Shown here piece by piece: positions 6,234 through 14,223 of a stretch of 19,799 bases of DNA. This DNA is from Candidatus Ulvibacter alkanivorans (GTDB lineage: Bacteria; Bacteroidota; Bacteroidia; Flavobacteriales; Flavobacteriaceae), in contig NZ_QOLC01000019.1 in NCBI RefSeq assembly GCF_003333325.1, positions 1 to 19,799 on the forward strand. The letters run 5' to 3'. Both the position numbers and the translations under genes were made by a program. The notes under the pieces were generated by a model. The model did not search any database. It worked only from the letters and a program-made list of their open reading frames with translations, and was not told the origin of the DNA. How positions within the stretch are numbered: the stretch's first letter is position 1; each line of letters starts with the position of its first letter.

Positions 6234-7247
6234 ATGAAAAAAATAGGAGTTATAGGATACGGAGTCATAGGAAAAAGGGTGGCAGATGCCATCAATTTAC
6301 AAGATGATATGAAGCTTTCGGGCGTTTGCGATATAATCAGCGATTGGCGCATTCAAAATGCCGTAAGAAAGGAGTATGATATTTATGCAGCTACCGAAGA
6401 AGCAGCCAATGATATGGAGTCAAGAGGAATTTCAGTAAAGGGAAACTTACAGGAACTTTTAAAGAAATCAGATCTTGTTGTGGACTGTACACCCAAAAAA
6501 ATTGCCGCTCAGAATGTCGTTATCTACAAGGAGCAAAACATCAAATTTATTCTACACGGTGGCGAAAAACACGAAACCACAGGGCATTCCTTTAGTGCGG
6601 AAAACAACTATCAATCTGCTATAAACTTAAATGCTACAAGGGTTGTTTCCTGCAATACCACGTCTATTTTAAGAACCTTGACCGCCTTAAAAAGAGCCGA
6701 TTTATTGGATTATGCAAGAGGAACACTTTTAAGAAGAGCTACAGACCCTTGGGAAAGTCATTTGGGTGGTATTATGAATACGATGGTTCCCGAAAAAGAT
6801 ATCCCAAGCCATCAAGGTCCAGATGCTAAAAGTGTTGACCCAGAACTGGATGTCATCACCGCAGCAGTAAAAGTACCGCAAACCTTAAGCCATATGCACT
6901 ACTGGAATGTGAAATTGAAAAAGCAGGCGACAAAGGAAGAAGTGCTAAATGCTTTCAAAACTTCAAGTCGTATTAAACTAATTCGATATGACCAAGGCTT
7001 GGTTTCTAACAACACCATTAAGGAAATGTTTCTGGATATGGGAAGACCTTGGGGCGATATGTATGAAGTTGCTCTTTGGGAAGATATGCTAAAAGTAAAG
7101 GGAGACGAACTCTTTTATGCCTACGTGGTAGACAACCAAGCTATTGTTATCCCAGAAACCATAGATGCTATTAGAGCACTAACTGGAATTGAAACAGATG
7201 GGGGGAAATCCATCGCCAAAACCAATGAAAGCTTAGGAATTCATTAA
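6234..7247 (+). CDS. Archaeal-type (type II) glyceraldehyde-3-phosphate dehydrogenase
   Basis: A 337-residue enzyme converting glyceraldehyde 3-phosphate and phosphate to 1,3-bisphosphoglycerate with NAD(P)+. The Rossmann motif GYGVIGKRVA is at 9-18. The catalytic cysteine is Cys140 in VVSCNTTS, and PSHQGPD (191-197) is the second hallmark of the archaeal class; length and both motifs match archaeal GAPDH and not the bacterial GapA class, whose SCTTNCLAP motif is absent. Archaeal enzymes often accept NADP+. Such genes occur in scattered bacteria and are probably acquired. It is followed at 11 bp by a class I aldolase and then by phosphofructokinase, so it acts in a parallel set of glycolytic enzymes. 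Confidence 0.93.
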   Translation: MKKIGVIGYGVIGKRVADAINLQDDMKLSGVCDIISDWRIQNAVRKEYDIYAATEEAANDMESRGISVKGNLQELLKKSDLVVDCTPKKIAAQNVVIYKEQNIKFILHGGEKHETTGHSFSAENNYQSAINLNATRVVSCNTTSILRTLTALKRADLLDYARGTLLRRATDPWESHLGGIMNTMVPEKDIPSHQGPDAKSVDPELDVITAAVKVPQTLSHMHYWNVKLKKQATKEEVLNAFKTSSRIKLIRYDQGLVSNNTIKEMFLDMGRPWGDMYEVALWEDMLKVKGDELFYAYVVDNQAIVIPETIDAIRALTGIETDGGKSIAKTNESLGIH

Positions 7248-7258
7248 TCCTCTTTTAA

Positions 7259-8320
7259 ATGAAAACAGATATAAATATCACAGAGCTTTTAGGAGACAAA
7301 GCTGATTTCTACTTGAATCACGTTTGTGAAAGAATCACAAAAGATGAATTGCAGACACCAAGTAAAAATAGTCTTGAAAAAGTATTTGTCAATAGCAACA
7401 GAAATCCACAGGTAATAAGAAGCCTCAACCAATTATACAACCACGGCAATCTTGGTGGCACAGGCTATTTGAGTATTCTTCCTGTAGACCAAGGCATTGA
7501 GCATAGCGCAACCTTTTCATTCTACAAAAACCCGGATTATTTTGACCCTGAGAACATTATAAAACTTGCTATCGAAGCGGGTTGTAATGGTGTGGCATCT
7601 ACGTTTGGAGTGTTGGGCTTGAACGCTCGAAAGTATGCACATAAAATCCCTTTTATCGTTAAGATTAACCATAATGAGTTACTCACCTATCCCAATAAAT
7701 ATGACCAAACGCTCTTTGGTAATGTAAAAACCGCTTGGGATATGGGAGCAGTTGCTGTCGGTGCTACTATATATTTTGGTTCCGAAGAAAGCAATAGACA
7801 GCTTAAAGAAATAGCTGAAGCTTTTGAAGAAGCCCACAATTTAGGTATGGCTACCATTTTATGGTGCTATACCCGTAACGAAGCTTTCAAAACTGGAAAA
7901 GAAGATTATCACGCTGCTGCCGATGTAACTGGGCAGGCAAACCATTTGGGTGTTACTATTCAGGCAGACATCATCAAACAAAAATTACCCACCAATAATT
8001 TTGGTTTCAAAGAGATAGGTTTTGGAAAATATGATGATGAAATGTATAAAACCCTTACCACAGACCATCCCATAGACCTTTGCCGATTACAGGTTGCCAA
8101 TTGCTATATGGGTAAAATAGGGCTGATTAGCTCAGGTGGTGGTTCCAAAGGCAAATCAGATGTGTCCGAAGCTGTAACAACTGCCGTTATCAATAAAAGG
8201 GCTGGTGGCTCTGGGCTGATAATGGGAAGAAAAGCATTTCAAAAGCCCTTTAGCGAAGGCGTGAGAGTATTACAATCCGTTCAGGAAGTGTATCTGGATA
8301 ATAAAATTAATATAGCATAA
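7259..8320 (+). CDS. fbaB: Class I fructose-bisphosphate aldolase (FbaB/DhnA type)
   Basis: A 353-residue Schiff-base aldolase that splits fructose 1,6-bisphosphate into dihydroxyacetone phosphate and glyceraldehyde 3-phosphate. The length is close to E. coli FbaB (about 350). Visible hallmarks are [10 protein letters not shown] at 74-83, FIVKINHNE at 132-140, GATIYFGS at 168-175, [10 protein letters not shown] (235-244) with Lys240 as the likely Schiff-base residue, and the phosphate-binding SSGGGSKGK at 291-299 with the [14 protein letters not shown] end. It needs no divalent metal, unlike class II enzymes, which would help in metal stress. It sits directly after the archaeal-type GAPDH, its product consumer. 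Confidence 0.93.
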   Translation: MKTDINITELLGDKADFYLNHVCERITKDELQTPSKNSLEKVFVNSNRNPQVIRSLNQLYNHGNLGGTGYLSILPVDQGIEHSATFSFYKNPDYFDPENIIKLAIEAGCNGVASTFGVLGLNARKYAHKIPFIVKINHNELLTYPNKYDQTLFGNVKTAWDMGAVAVGATIYFGSEESNRQLKEIAEAFEEAHNLGMATILWCYTRNEAFKTGKEDYHAAADVTGQANHLGVTIQADIIKQKLPTNNFGFKEIGFGKYDDEMYKTLTTDHPIDLCRLQVANCYMGKIGLISSGGGSKGKSDVSEAVTTAVINKRAGGSGLIMGRKAFQKPFSEGVRVLQSVQEVYLDNKINIA

Positions 8321-8328
8321 TCAACAGA

Positions 8329-9672
8329 ATGTTTGACACAGAGATAAAATCATTAAAATCACTTAACCACTACCTTCTCAAACTGGTAGAAAGTCGCTTA
8401 TGGCTTAAGGTAATCATTGCCTTGTTTTTAGGTGTCGGATTTGGTTTGTTGTTAAGCCCACAAAATGGATGGATTTCTAAAGAAACCGCAGATATCGCGG
8501 GGAATTGGCTGGCATTGCCTGGTGTACTATTTCTGAAACTGGTTCAAATGATTATGATACCGTTAATTGTGGCTTCTATCATCACAGGAATCGTAAGCAA
8601 CGATAAGGATAGTCTAAGAAAACTTGGCGGTGGTGTTCTACTGTATTTTTTGGGCACAACAATAGTTTCGGTTAGCATAGGTACGATACTATCCCAAATT
8701 TTTAGACCGGGTCGTTTTCTTCATCAACAATCACTAAAAGAGCATAATGAAATTATGGCAGTTTCAACTGATGAACCCGAGCTTTCCTTCGGAATTGAAA
8801 CAATTCCTGATGCCATCTCAAACCTGCTTCCCGAAAACCCCTTGGCGTCTATGGTTAGCGGTGAAATGTTGAGTATCGTGATTTTCACAATCATTATTGG
8901 TGTAGCTGTGCTATCACTAGAAAATGCCTTACTGCGCCCAGTAAAGCTACTTCTAAGTGCCATTCAGGAAGTCTGTATGACAGTAGTAAAATGGTCAATG
9001 CTTCTAGTGCCTATTGCTGTTTTCGGTCTTATGGCGCAGCTTACCTCTAGTGTTGGTTTAAGTTCTCTTTCTGGTCTCACCTATTATGTTGGTGTCGTCC
9101 TGCTCGGTCTGTTACTTTTGGTAATTTTCTATTTAGGACTAATTGTGCTTCTTGGAAAAGCAAACCCTATGCATTTCCTAAAAAAAATAAGGGACGTTCA
9201 ATTATTAGCCTTTTCAACCACAAGCTCTGCAGCCGTGATGCCACTTTCCCTTCAAACAGCCGAAGAAGAATTGAAGGTTGACAAGACCATTAGCAATTTT
9301 ATCATCCCCATAGGTGCAACCGTCAATATGGATGGCACTGCACTCTATCAAACCATAACTACGCTATTCATAGCCCAAGCCTATGGCTTGGAAATGAGTT
9401 TGCTCAATATTATTGTGGTCATCGTAACCATCGTTGCTGCTTCAATCGGCACACCTGCCATTCCCGGAGGTGGTGTGGTGATACTCGCTTCTGTTTTGGG
9501 AAGTGTCGGTATTCCAGCCGAAGGCATCATCATTATTATTGGTGTAGAAAGATTGTTGGGAATGTTCAGGACTGCTGTAAACGTAACGGGTGACCTCACA
9601 GCTTGTATGGTTTTTAATAGGTTTTATGGTAAAACCCCAATATTGGTTAATGATAAAACTTTAAAAATATGA
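8329..9672 (+). CDS. Dicarboxylate/amino acid:cation symporter (SDF family)
   Basis: A 447-residue transporter of the sodium/proton:dicarboxylate symporter (DAACS) family, with about eight membrane helices. The first hairpin-loop segment (FSTTSSAAVMPLSLQTAEEE at about 295-314) holds the serine-rich motif, followed by IPIGATVNMDGTALYQ with the cation-binding NMDGT, and near the end GVERLLGMFRTAVNVTGD with the substrate-binding Asp/Asn positions. Likely substrates are glutamate, aspartate, succinate, fumarate or malate. The extra polar loop near 130-160 is common in Bacteroidota members. Set among fermentation genes it could import C4-acids or glutamate as carbon or redox source; the substrate cannot be read from sequence. 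Confidence 0.92.
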   Translation: MFDTEIKSLKSLNHYLLKLVESRLWLKVIIALFLGVGFGLLLSPQNGWISKETADIAGNWLALPGVLFLKLVQMIMIPLIVASIITGIVSNDKDSLRKLGGGVLLYFLGTTIVSVSIGTILSQIFRPGRFLHQQSLKEHNEIMAVSTDEPELSFGIETIPDAISNLLPENPLASMVSGEMLSIVIFTIIIGVAVLSLENALLRPVKLLLSAIQEVCMTVVKWSMLLVPIAVFGLMAQLTSSVGLSSLSGLTYYVGVVLLGLLLLVIFYLGLIVLLGKANPMHFLKKIRDVQLLAFSTTSSAAVMPLSLQTAEEELKVDKTISNFIIPIGATVNMDGTALYQTITTLFIAQAYGLEMSLLNIIVVIVTIVAASIGTPAIPGGGVVILASVLGSVGIPAEGIIIIIGVERLLGMFRTAVNVTGDLTACMVFNRFYGKTPILVNDKTLKI

Positions 9673-10586
9673 CATTACTACTCATATCCATATTTTTCAT
9701 TTTTCCTGTGGTTGCTATAGCAGGATACCAACATTATAAGATTGTTAAGCACCCAGCTTATGATGCTGACAAAACACTCTTAAATTATGAAATTATAGGT
9801 GCGGGTGAAAACAAACTCGTTTTGCTGCACGGTTTGACAGGGTCATTGAATTATTGGAAACGCAATTTAGAAAGCATTTCAAAAACACACACTTTGCTAT
9901 TAATAGACCTTTTGGGTTTTGGTGATTCGCCAAAACCACAAAGTGATTATTCGCTTTCAGTTCAACTTAAAGCTTTAGAATTGGTTTTGCAAAAAGAAGG
10001 ATTCAATGATGGAAAAACCATAGTTGCCGGTCATTCTATGGGCGCTATAATTTCAATGGCCCTATTGGAAAAACACTCAAATTGGCTCAAAGCAGGCATT
10101 TTTATTGGAATACCTGTTTATCAGGATGCAGATGAATTTAAAAAAATTATGTCCTCACATTCCTTTGTGGACAGAATATCAACAAGCAGATTCTCTAAAT
10201 ACATCTGTATGATTCATCCCATTTTTATGTCGCGTGCATTCAAGCCTGACAACCTCACGGATGATGTTTATGAAGATGCAAAAAAACACCATTGGCAGAG
10301 CTACTATTATTCGCTTACGAGGATAATCCTAAAAACAGATTTATACGGGATTGCAAGAAAGATTAGAAACACAAAAGTGCTTTTCATTCACGGAGCAAAG
10401 GACACTACTGCACCGCTCAAAAATGCTATAGACTTATCAAGAGAATTTACAAACGTAAAAACTGTTACCTCTACAGGGGGAGACCATCAGTTCTTTCTAA
10501 AAGAAGCAGAATTTGTATGGAAGACCATCCAAGATTTTTCTGTTTCAGATAAAAAATCACAAAAAACAATTTTAAATGAATACTAA
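9669..10586 (+). CDS. Alpha/beta-hydrolase, membrane-anchored
   Basis: A 305-residue serine hydrolase. Residues 2-19 form an N-terminal transmembrane helix or uncleaved signal. The fold shows LLHGLTGS (oxyanion loop, 52-59), the nucleophile elbow GHSMG with Ser123, Asp245 in HGAKDTTAP, and His273 in GGDHQFF, giving a full catalytic triad. A cap region (about 150-220) is rich in aromatic and charged residues, as in esterases, lipases and epoxide-hydrolase relatives; the substrate is unknown. Its ATG overlaps the symporter end by 4 bp and its end overlaps the phosphofructokinase start by 11 bp, so the three are translationally coupled. Confidence 0.85.
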   Translation: MTLLLISIFFIFPVVAIAGYQHYKIVKHPAYDADKTLLNYEIIGAGENKLVLLHGLTGSLNYWKRNLESISKTHTLLLIDLLGFGDSPKPQSDYSLSVQLKALELVLQKEGFNDGKTIVAGHSMGAIISMALLEKHSNWLKAGIFIGIPVYQDADEFKKIMSSHSFVDRISTSRFSKYICMIHPIFMSRAFKPDNLTDDVYEDAKKHHWQSYYYSLTRIILKTDLYGIARKIRNTKVLFIHGAKDTTAPLKNAIDLSREFTNVKTVTSTGGDHQFFLKEAEFVWKTIQDFSVSDKKSQKTILNEY

Positions 10587-11550
10587 TAAAATTAAACATA
10601 TAGGTGTATTTACCTCTGGAGGTGATAGTCCAGGGATGAATTCAGCCTTGTACGCCATTGCAAAAACGGCTGAAGCAACTGGTATAAAAGTTAGTGGTTT
10701 TAGAAAAGGATATGAAGGATTGATAGATGGTGACTTGGTTCAATTTAAATCACACGAATTACAAAAACTGACCCAAAAGGGTGGCACAATTCTAAAGACC
10801 GCACGAAGCAAACGTTTTCTCGAACTGGAAGGTCGAAAAAAAGCCCTGCAAACCCTAAATGCAAACAAAATAGACGCCCTGATTGCCATAGGTGGCGATG
10901 GTACATTTAAGGGATTACTTGCTTTTTCAGAAATATGCGATATCCCATTTATAGGGATTCCCGGAACGATTGACAACGATATTTCGGGTACGGATTACAC
11001 CCTTGGTTTCGATTCCGCAGTTAACACAGCCATTGAAAACATTGATAAAATAAGGGATACTGCCGAATCTCACAATCGGGTATTTATCGTGGAAGTAATG
11101 GGTAGAGATTCTGGCTATATCGGCATTCATTCAGGATTGATGGTTGGCGCTGATGCCATACTCATCCCAGAGAGCGATACCGACTTTATTAACCTTTTAG
11201 ATAAAGTGAAAAATTACGATAGCGAGGATGCTTTTCTAATCGTAGTTTCTGAAGGTGACGAAATTGGTGCCGAACTTGTTTCTTCAAAAATAAAGGAAGT
11301 CAATCCCAATGTCGATTTACGCATAACAAAGCTTGGCCACATACAGCGAGGTGGAAATCCTTCTGCTTTAGATAGAATGTTGGGTATTAGGCTTGGGGTG
11401 GAAGCCGTAAAATCACTTTTACAAAGTAAAAAGAATGTAATGGTTGGGATTTTAAACAATCAATTGCACTTAACCCCTTTTAATGAAGTGGTCAAACAAC
11501 ATCAGGTCAATAAAGAATTGCACGAACTCTTAGAACTATTTGGAACATAA
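10576..11550 (+). CDS. pfkA: ATP-dependent 6-phosphofructokinase
   Basis: A 324-residue PfkA that phosphorylates fructose 6-phosphate at carbon 1, the committed step of glycolysis. TSGGDSPGMN (13-22) and the ATP-site GGDGT (106-110) are present; Gly in GGDGT and Gly130 in PGTIDND mark the ATP form rather than the pyrophosphate form. The catalytic Asp is Asp133. MGRDSGYI (175-182) and GHIQRGG (254-260) contribute to substrate binding. The length fits bacterial PfkA (about 320). It starts 11 bp inside the hydrolase gene. Upstream lie aldolase and GAPDH, downstream D-lactate dehydrogenase, which frames a glucose-to-lactate set. Confidence 0.95.
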   Translation: MNTNKIKHIGVFTSGGDSPGMNSALYAIAKTAEATGIKVSGFRKGYEGLIDGDLVQFKSHELQKLTQKGGTILKTARSKRFLELEGRKKALQTLNANKIDALIAIGGDGTFKGLLAFSEICDIPFIGIPGTIDNDISGTDYTLGFDSAVNTAIENIDKIRDTAESHNRVFIVEVMGRDSGYIGIHSGLMVGADAILIPESDTDFINLLDKVKNYDSEDAFLIVVSEGDEIGAELVSSKIKEVNPNVDLRITKLGHIQRGGNPSALDRMLGIRLGVEAVKSLLQSKKNVMVGILNNQLHLTPFNEVVKQHQVNKELHELLELFGT

Positions 11551-11553
11551 ATT

Positions 11554-12543
11554 ATGAAAACAACAATATACAGCACACATAAATTCGATAAGCCTTCCAT
11601 TGAAAACGCTAATAAAGGAAAACATCAATTGAATTTTCTGGAATTTCGACTAACAAAGGAAACCGCCTTATTGGCAGAAGGTTCAAAGGCCATAGCACTT
11701 TTCTCAAGTGACGATGCCTCTTCAGAAGTTTTGGATATTTTACACAAACTGGGCATAAAATTTATCGCATTACGTTCGGCAGGTTTCAATCACGTCGATT
11801 TAAAAAAAGCATCAGAACTTGGAATTAAAGTGGCTCGTGTCCCAGCCTATTCCCCTTATGCCATTGCAGAACATACAATGGCTTTAATACTCGCACTTAA
11901 CCGAAAACTGATTAAAGCACACAATAGGGTGCGCGACCAAAATTTTTCTTTAAACGGACTTACAGGTTTCGACTTAAACAGAAAAACTGTAGGTGTCATA
12001 GGAACAGGAAAAATAGGCGCTGTATTGGTTAAAATTCTACACGGTTTTGGCTGTAATATCCTTGTACACGATATAGTTGAAGATGAAAACCTTATCAATT
12101 TATATGGTGTTCGCTATACAGATTGCGAGACCATTTGCAAACAGTCCGATATCATAAGTCTTCACGTTCCACTTACAGCTTCAACTAAACATTTGATTGA
12201 TGCAAAGCATATTTCATTGATGAAACAAGGGGTAATGCTTATCAATACAAGTCGTGGAGGACTGGTCGACACCAAAGCGGTTATCGAAGGCCTAAAGTCT
12301 AAAAAAATTGGCTATTTCGGCATCGATGTGTATGAGGAGGAAGAGGGGTTGTTTTTTGAAGACCATTCCGAAAATATATTACAGGACGATGTAATTGCAC
12401 GGCTAATGACTTTCAATAATGTACTAATTACAAGTCATCAAGCCTTTTTGACCGAAACAGCATTGACCAATATTGCAGAAACTACAATCTATAATCTGGA
12501 TTGTTTTGAAAAAGGAAAAGTTTCAGGAAATGAGATTCCCTGA
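11554..12543 (+). CDS. ldhA: D-lactate dehydrogenase, fermentative (LdhA type)
   Basis: A 329-residue NAD-dependent D-2-hydroxyacid dehydrogenase, the same length as E. coli LdhA and recognisably similar throughout (FIALRSAGFNHVDL, RVPAYSPYAIAEH, FFEDHSENILQDDV). The NAD motif GVIGTGKIG lies at 147-155. Catalytic residues are Arg234 (NTSRGG), a Glu in the YEEEEG segment (261-264) and His295 (SHQAF). It reduces pyruvate to D-lactate and regenerates NAD+, so it closes the redox balance of the neighbouring glycolytic enzymes without oxygen. It begins 3 bp after the phosphofructokinase stop codon, so the two are very likely co-translated. Confidence 0.93.
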   Translation: MKTTIYSTHKFDKPSIENANKGKHQLNFLEFRLTKETALLAEGSKAIALFSSDDASSEVLDILHKLGIKFIALRSAGFNHVDLKKASELGIKVARVPAYSPYAIAEHTMALILALNRKLIKAHNRVRDQNFSLNGLTGFDLNRKTVGVIGTGKIGAVLVKILHGFGCNILVHDIVEDENLINLYGVRYTDCETICKQSDIISLHVPLTASTKHLIDAKHISLMKQGVMLINTSRGGLVDTKAVIEGLKSKKIGYFGIDVYEEEEGLFFEDHSENILQDDVIARLMTFNNVLITSHQAFLTETALTNIAETTIYNLDCFEKGKVSGNEIP

Positions 12544-12590
12544 ACCATAAAAATTTAATAATTAATCGTTTAATCTTAAAATTTAAAATT

Positions 12591-13364
12591 ATGAAACGAG
12601 TAAAAAATAAAGTTGCCATTGTCACAGGAGGAGCATCTGGTTTGGGAAAATCAAGTGCTAAACTATTGGCAAAAGAAGGAGCAAAAATAGTCGTGTCAGA
12701 TATAGACGAGGAAGGTGGTAAAAAAGTAGTTCAACAAATAAAAGAAGACGGTGGTGAGGCCATATTCATTAAACAAGATGTTGCCAAAGAAGATGAATGG
12801 AAAAACGTTATTGAAACTACCCTTGAAACTTATGGAAAATTACACATTTTAGCAAATTCTGCTGGAATAGGACTCGGAGGAACAGTTGAAGATGTAACCC
12901 TTGAAGATTGGAAAAACCTCATAGATATAAACCTAAATGGCACTTTTTTAGGCACCAAATATGGTATAAAAGGTATGAGGAAAACAGATGAAGGTGGTTC
13001 CATCATTAACTTCTCTTCCATTGAAGGACTTATCGGTGACCCCAATTTACCTGCGTATAACGCAAGTAAAGGCGGCGTTACCATTTTTACAAAATCTGCC
13101 GCCCTACATTGTGCAAAGCAAGGCTATGGCATCCGTATCAATTCTATCCATCCTGCTTATATCTGGACCCCAATGGTAGAGAATTTTCTCAAGGCTCAAG
13201 GTGATGTAGAAGAAGGCAAAAAACAACTGGAAAGTTTACATCCAATTGGTCATTTGGGAGAACCTGACGATATAGGGTACGGAGTTGTATATCTGGCCTC
13301 TGATGAATCCAAATTTATGACCGGTTCCGAACTGGTTATCGATGGTGGCTATACCGCCCAATAA
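12591..13364 (+). CDS. Short-chain dehydrogenase/reductase (classical SDR)
   Basis: A 257-residue NAD(P)-dependent oxidoreductase. TGGASGLG (12-19) binds the cofactor, Asp37 at the end of strand 2 favours NAD(H), NSAG (89-92) replaces the usual NNAG, and the catalytic Ser143, Tyr156 and Lys160 are in place; SIHPAYIWTPM follows as the substrate-side loop. Relatives include glucose 1-dehydrogenases, cyclohexanol dehydrogenases and 3-oxoacyl-ACP reductases, so the substrate cannot be fixed. In this position it may reduce a carbonyl to dispose of NADH. The 47-bp AT-rich gap before it (12544-12590) is the largest in the metabolic run and could hold a secondary promoter, though I see no clear motif. 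Confidence 0.9.
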   Translation: MKRVKNKVAIVTGGASGLGKSSAKLLAKEGAKIVVSDIDEEGGKKVVQQIKEDGGEAIFIKQDVAKEDEWKNVIETTLETYGKLHILANSAGIGLGGTVEDVTLEDWKNLIDINLNGTFLGTKYGIKGMRKTDEGGSIINFSSIEGLIGDPNLPAYNASKGGVTIFTKSAALHCAKQGYGIRINSIHPAYIWTPMVENFLKAQGDVEEGKKQLESLHPIGHLGEPDDIGYGVVYLASDESKFMTGSELVIDGGYTAQ

Positions 13365-13386
13365 GAAAAACAATAAAACTAAAATT

Positions 13387-14223
13387 ATGAAAAACATACT
13401 CGTACCTACCGATTTCTCAAAAAACTGCACTAAAGCAGCAAATCTTGGTATCGAAATAGCCAAACTATACGATGCAGAGATACACTTTTTACATCAAATG
13501 ACTACCCCTGTTGATTGGGTAAAGCTGGATAAACAAAAGGAAAAAAGGTATCCCAAAACCATAAAGGAAATAGGTGTCGCTAAATCAAAATTGCGGGAAC
13601 TGGAAAAAAAGGCGGAACACGAAGGGCTTAAATGTCGAACTTTTCTTCAATTTGATTCGGGACAGAAAGATATTCTAGAACATTCTGGTCATTTCCATCA
13701 CGATTTCATCGTTACCGGCAGCAGTGGAACCAAAGGTGTCATTAGAGAAATTACTGGTAGTAATGTTGAAAAAATAGTTCGAAAAGCCAATGCGCCCATT
13801 ATCGTTGTCAAAGAAGAGGATGTCACGTTTCCCTTCAAGGACATTCTATTTGTTTCTTCTTTTGAAGAGGATGTCACGTATCCATTTCAAGAAGTATTGT
13901 CAATAGCCAAAAAATGCGATGCTAAAATCCATTTGTTACGAGTAAACACAGAAACTGACTTTAATAGCATAGAGCTTGGTTTAAATCCTGTAAAGGAATT
14001 TCTTGAAAAATTCCCCAATCTAAAGAACTTCTCAATGAGCGTCCATAATGAGTCTTCCGTAGAAGCAGGCATCAATACATTTTTAAAACATCAGCCCGCA
14101 GATTTAATTGCAATGAGCACTCACGGAAAAACGGGATTTTTGAGCCTATTTTCAAAAAGTATTGCCGAAGGCGTTACAAATCATTCCGTGCTTCCAGTAA
14201 TGACCATCCATATTAAAAAATGA
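13387..14223 (+). CDS. Tandem universal stress protein (two UspA domains)
   Basis: A 278-residue protein with two UspA domains. Domain 1 (about 1-142) starts ILVPTDFS and keeps the full ATP signature, GSSG then nine residues then GS (about 113-128). Domain 2 (about 150-278) ends STHGKTGFLSLFSKS, where the first glycine is Ser and the third is Lys, so its nucleotide site is probably lost. Two-domain USPs of this kind are common in Bacteroidota. A 16-bp direct repeat (13813-13828 and 13864-13879) falls at the domain junction. The frame extends upstream to 13342, but the ATG at 13387, after AAAATT, gives the normal USP start. It overlaps the next gene by 4 bp. Confidence 0.92.
   Translation: MKNILVPTDFSKNCTKAANLGIEIAKLYDAEIHFLHQMTTPVDWVKLDKQKEKRYPKTIKEIGVAKSKLRELEKKAEHEGLKCRTFLQFDSGQKDILEHSGHFHHDFIVTGSSGTKGVIREITGSNVEKIVRKANAPIIVVKEEDVTFPFKDILFVSSFEEDVTYPFQEVLSIAKKCDAKIHLLRVNTETDFNSIELGLNPVKEFLEKFPNLKNFSMSVHNESSVEAGINTFLKHQPADLIAMSTHGKTGFLSLFSKSIAEGVTNHSVLPVMTIHIKK

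Noticed and set aside
13342..13386. Extension of the tandem USP back to ATG 13342
   Set aside because: It overlaps the SDR gene and adds 15 Lys/Asn-rich residues before a typical USP start; the ATG at 13387 has the AAAATT context.
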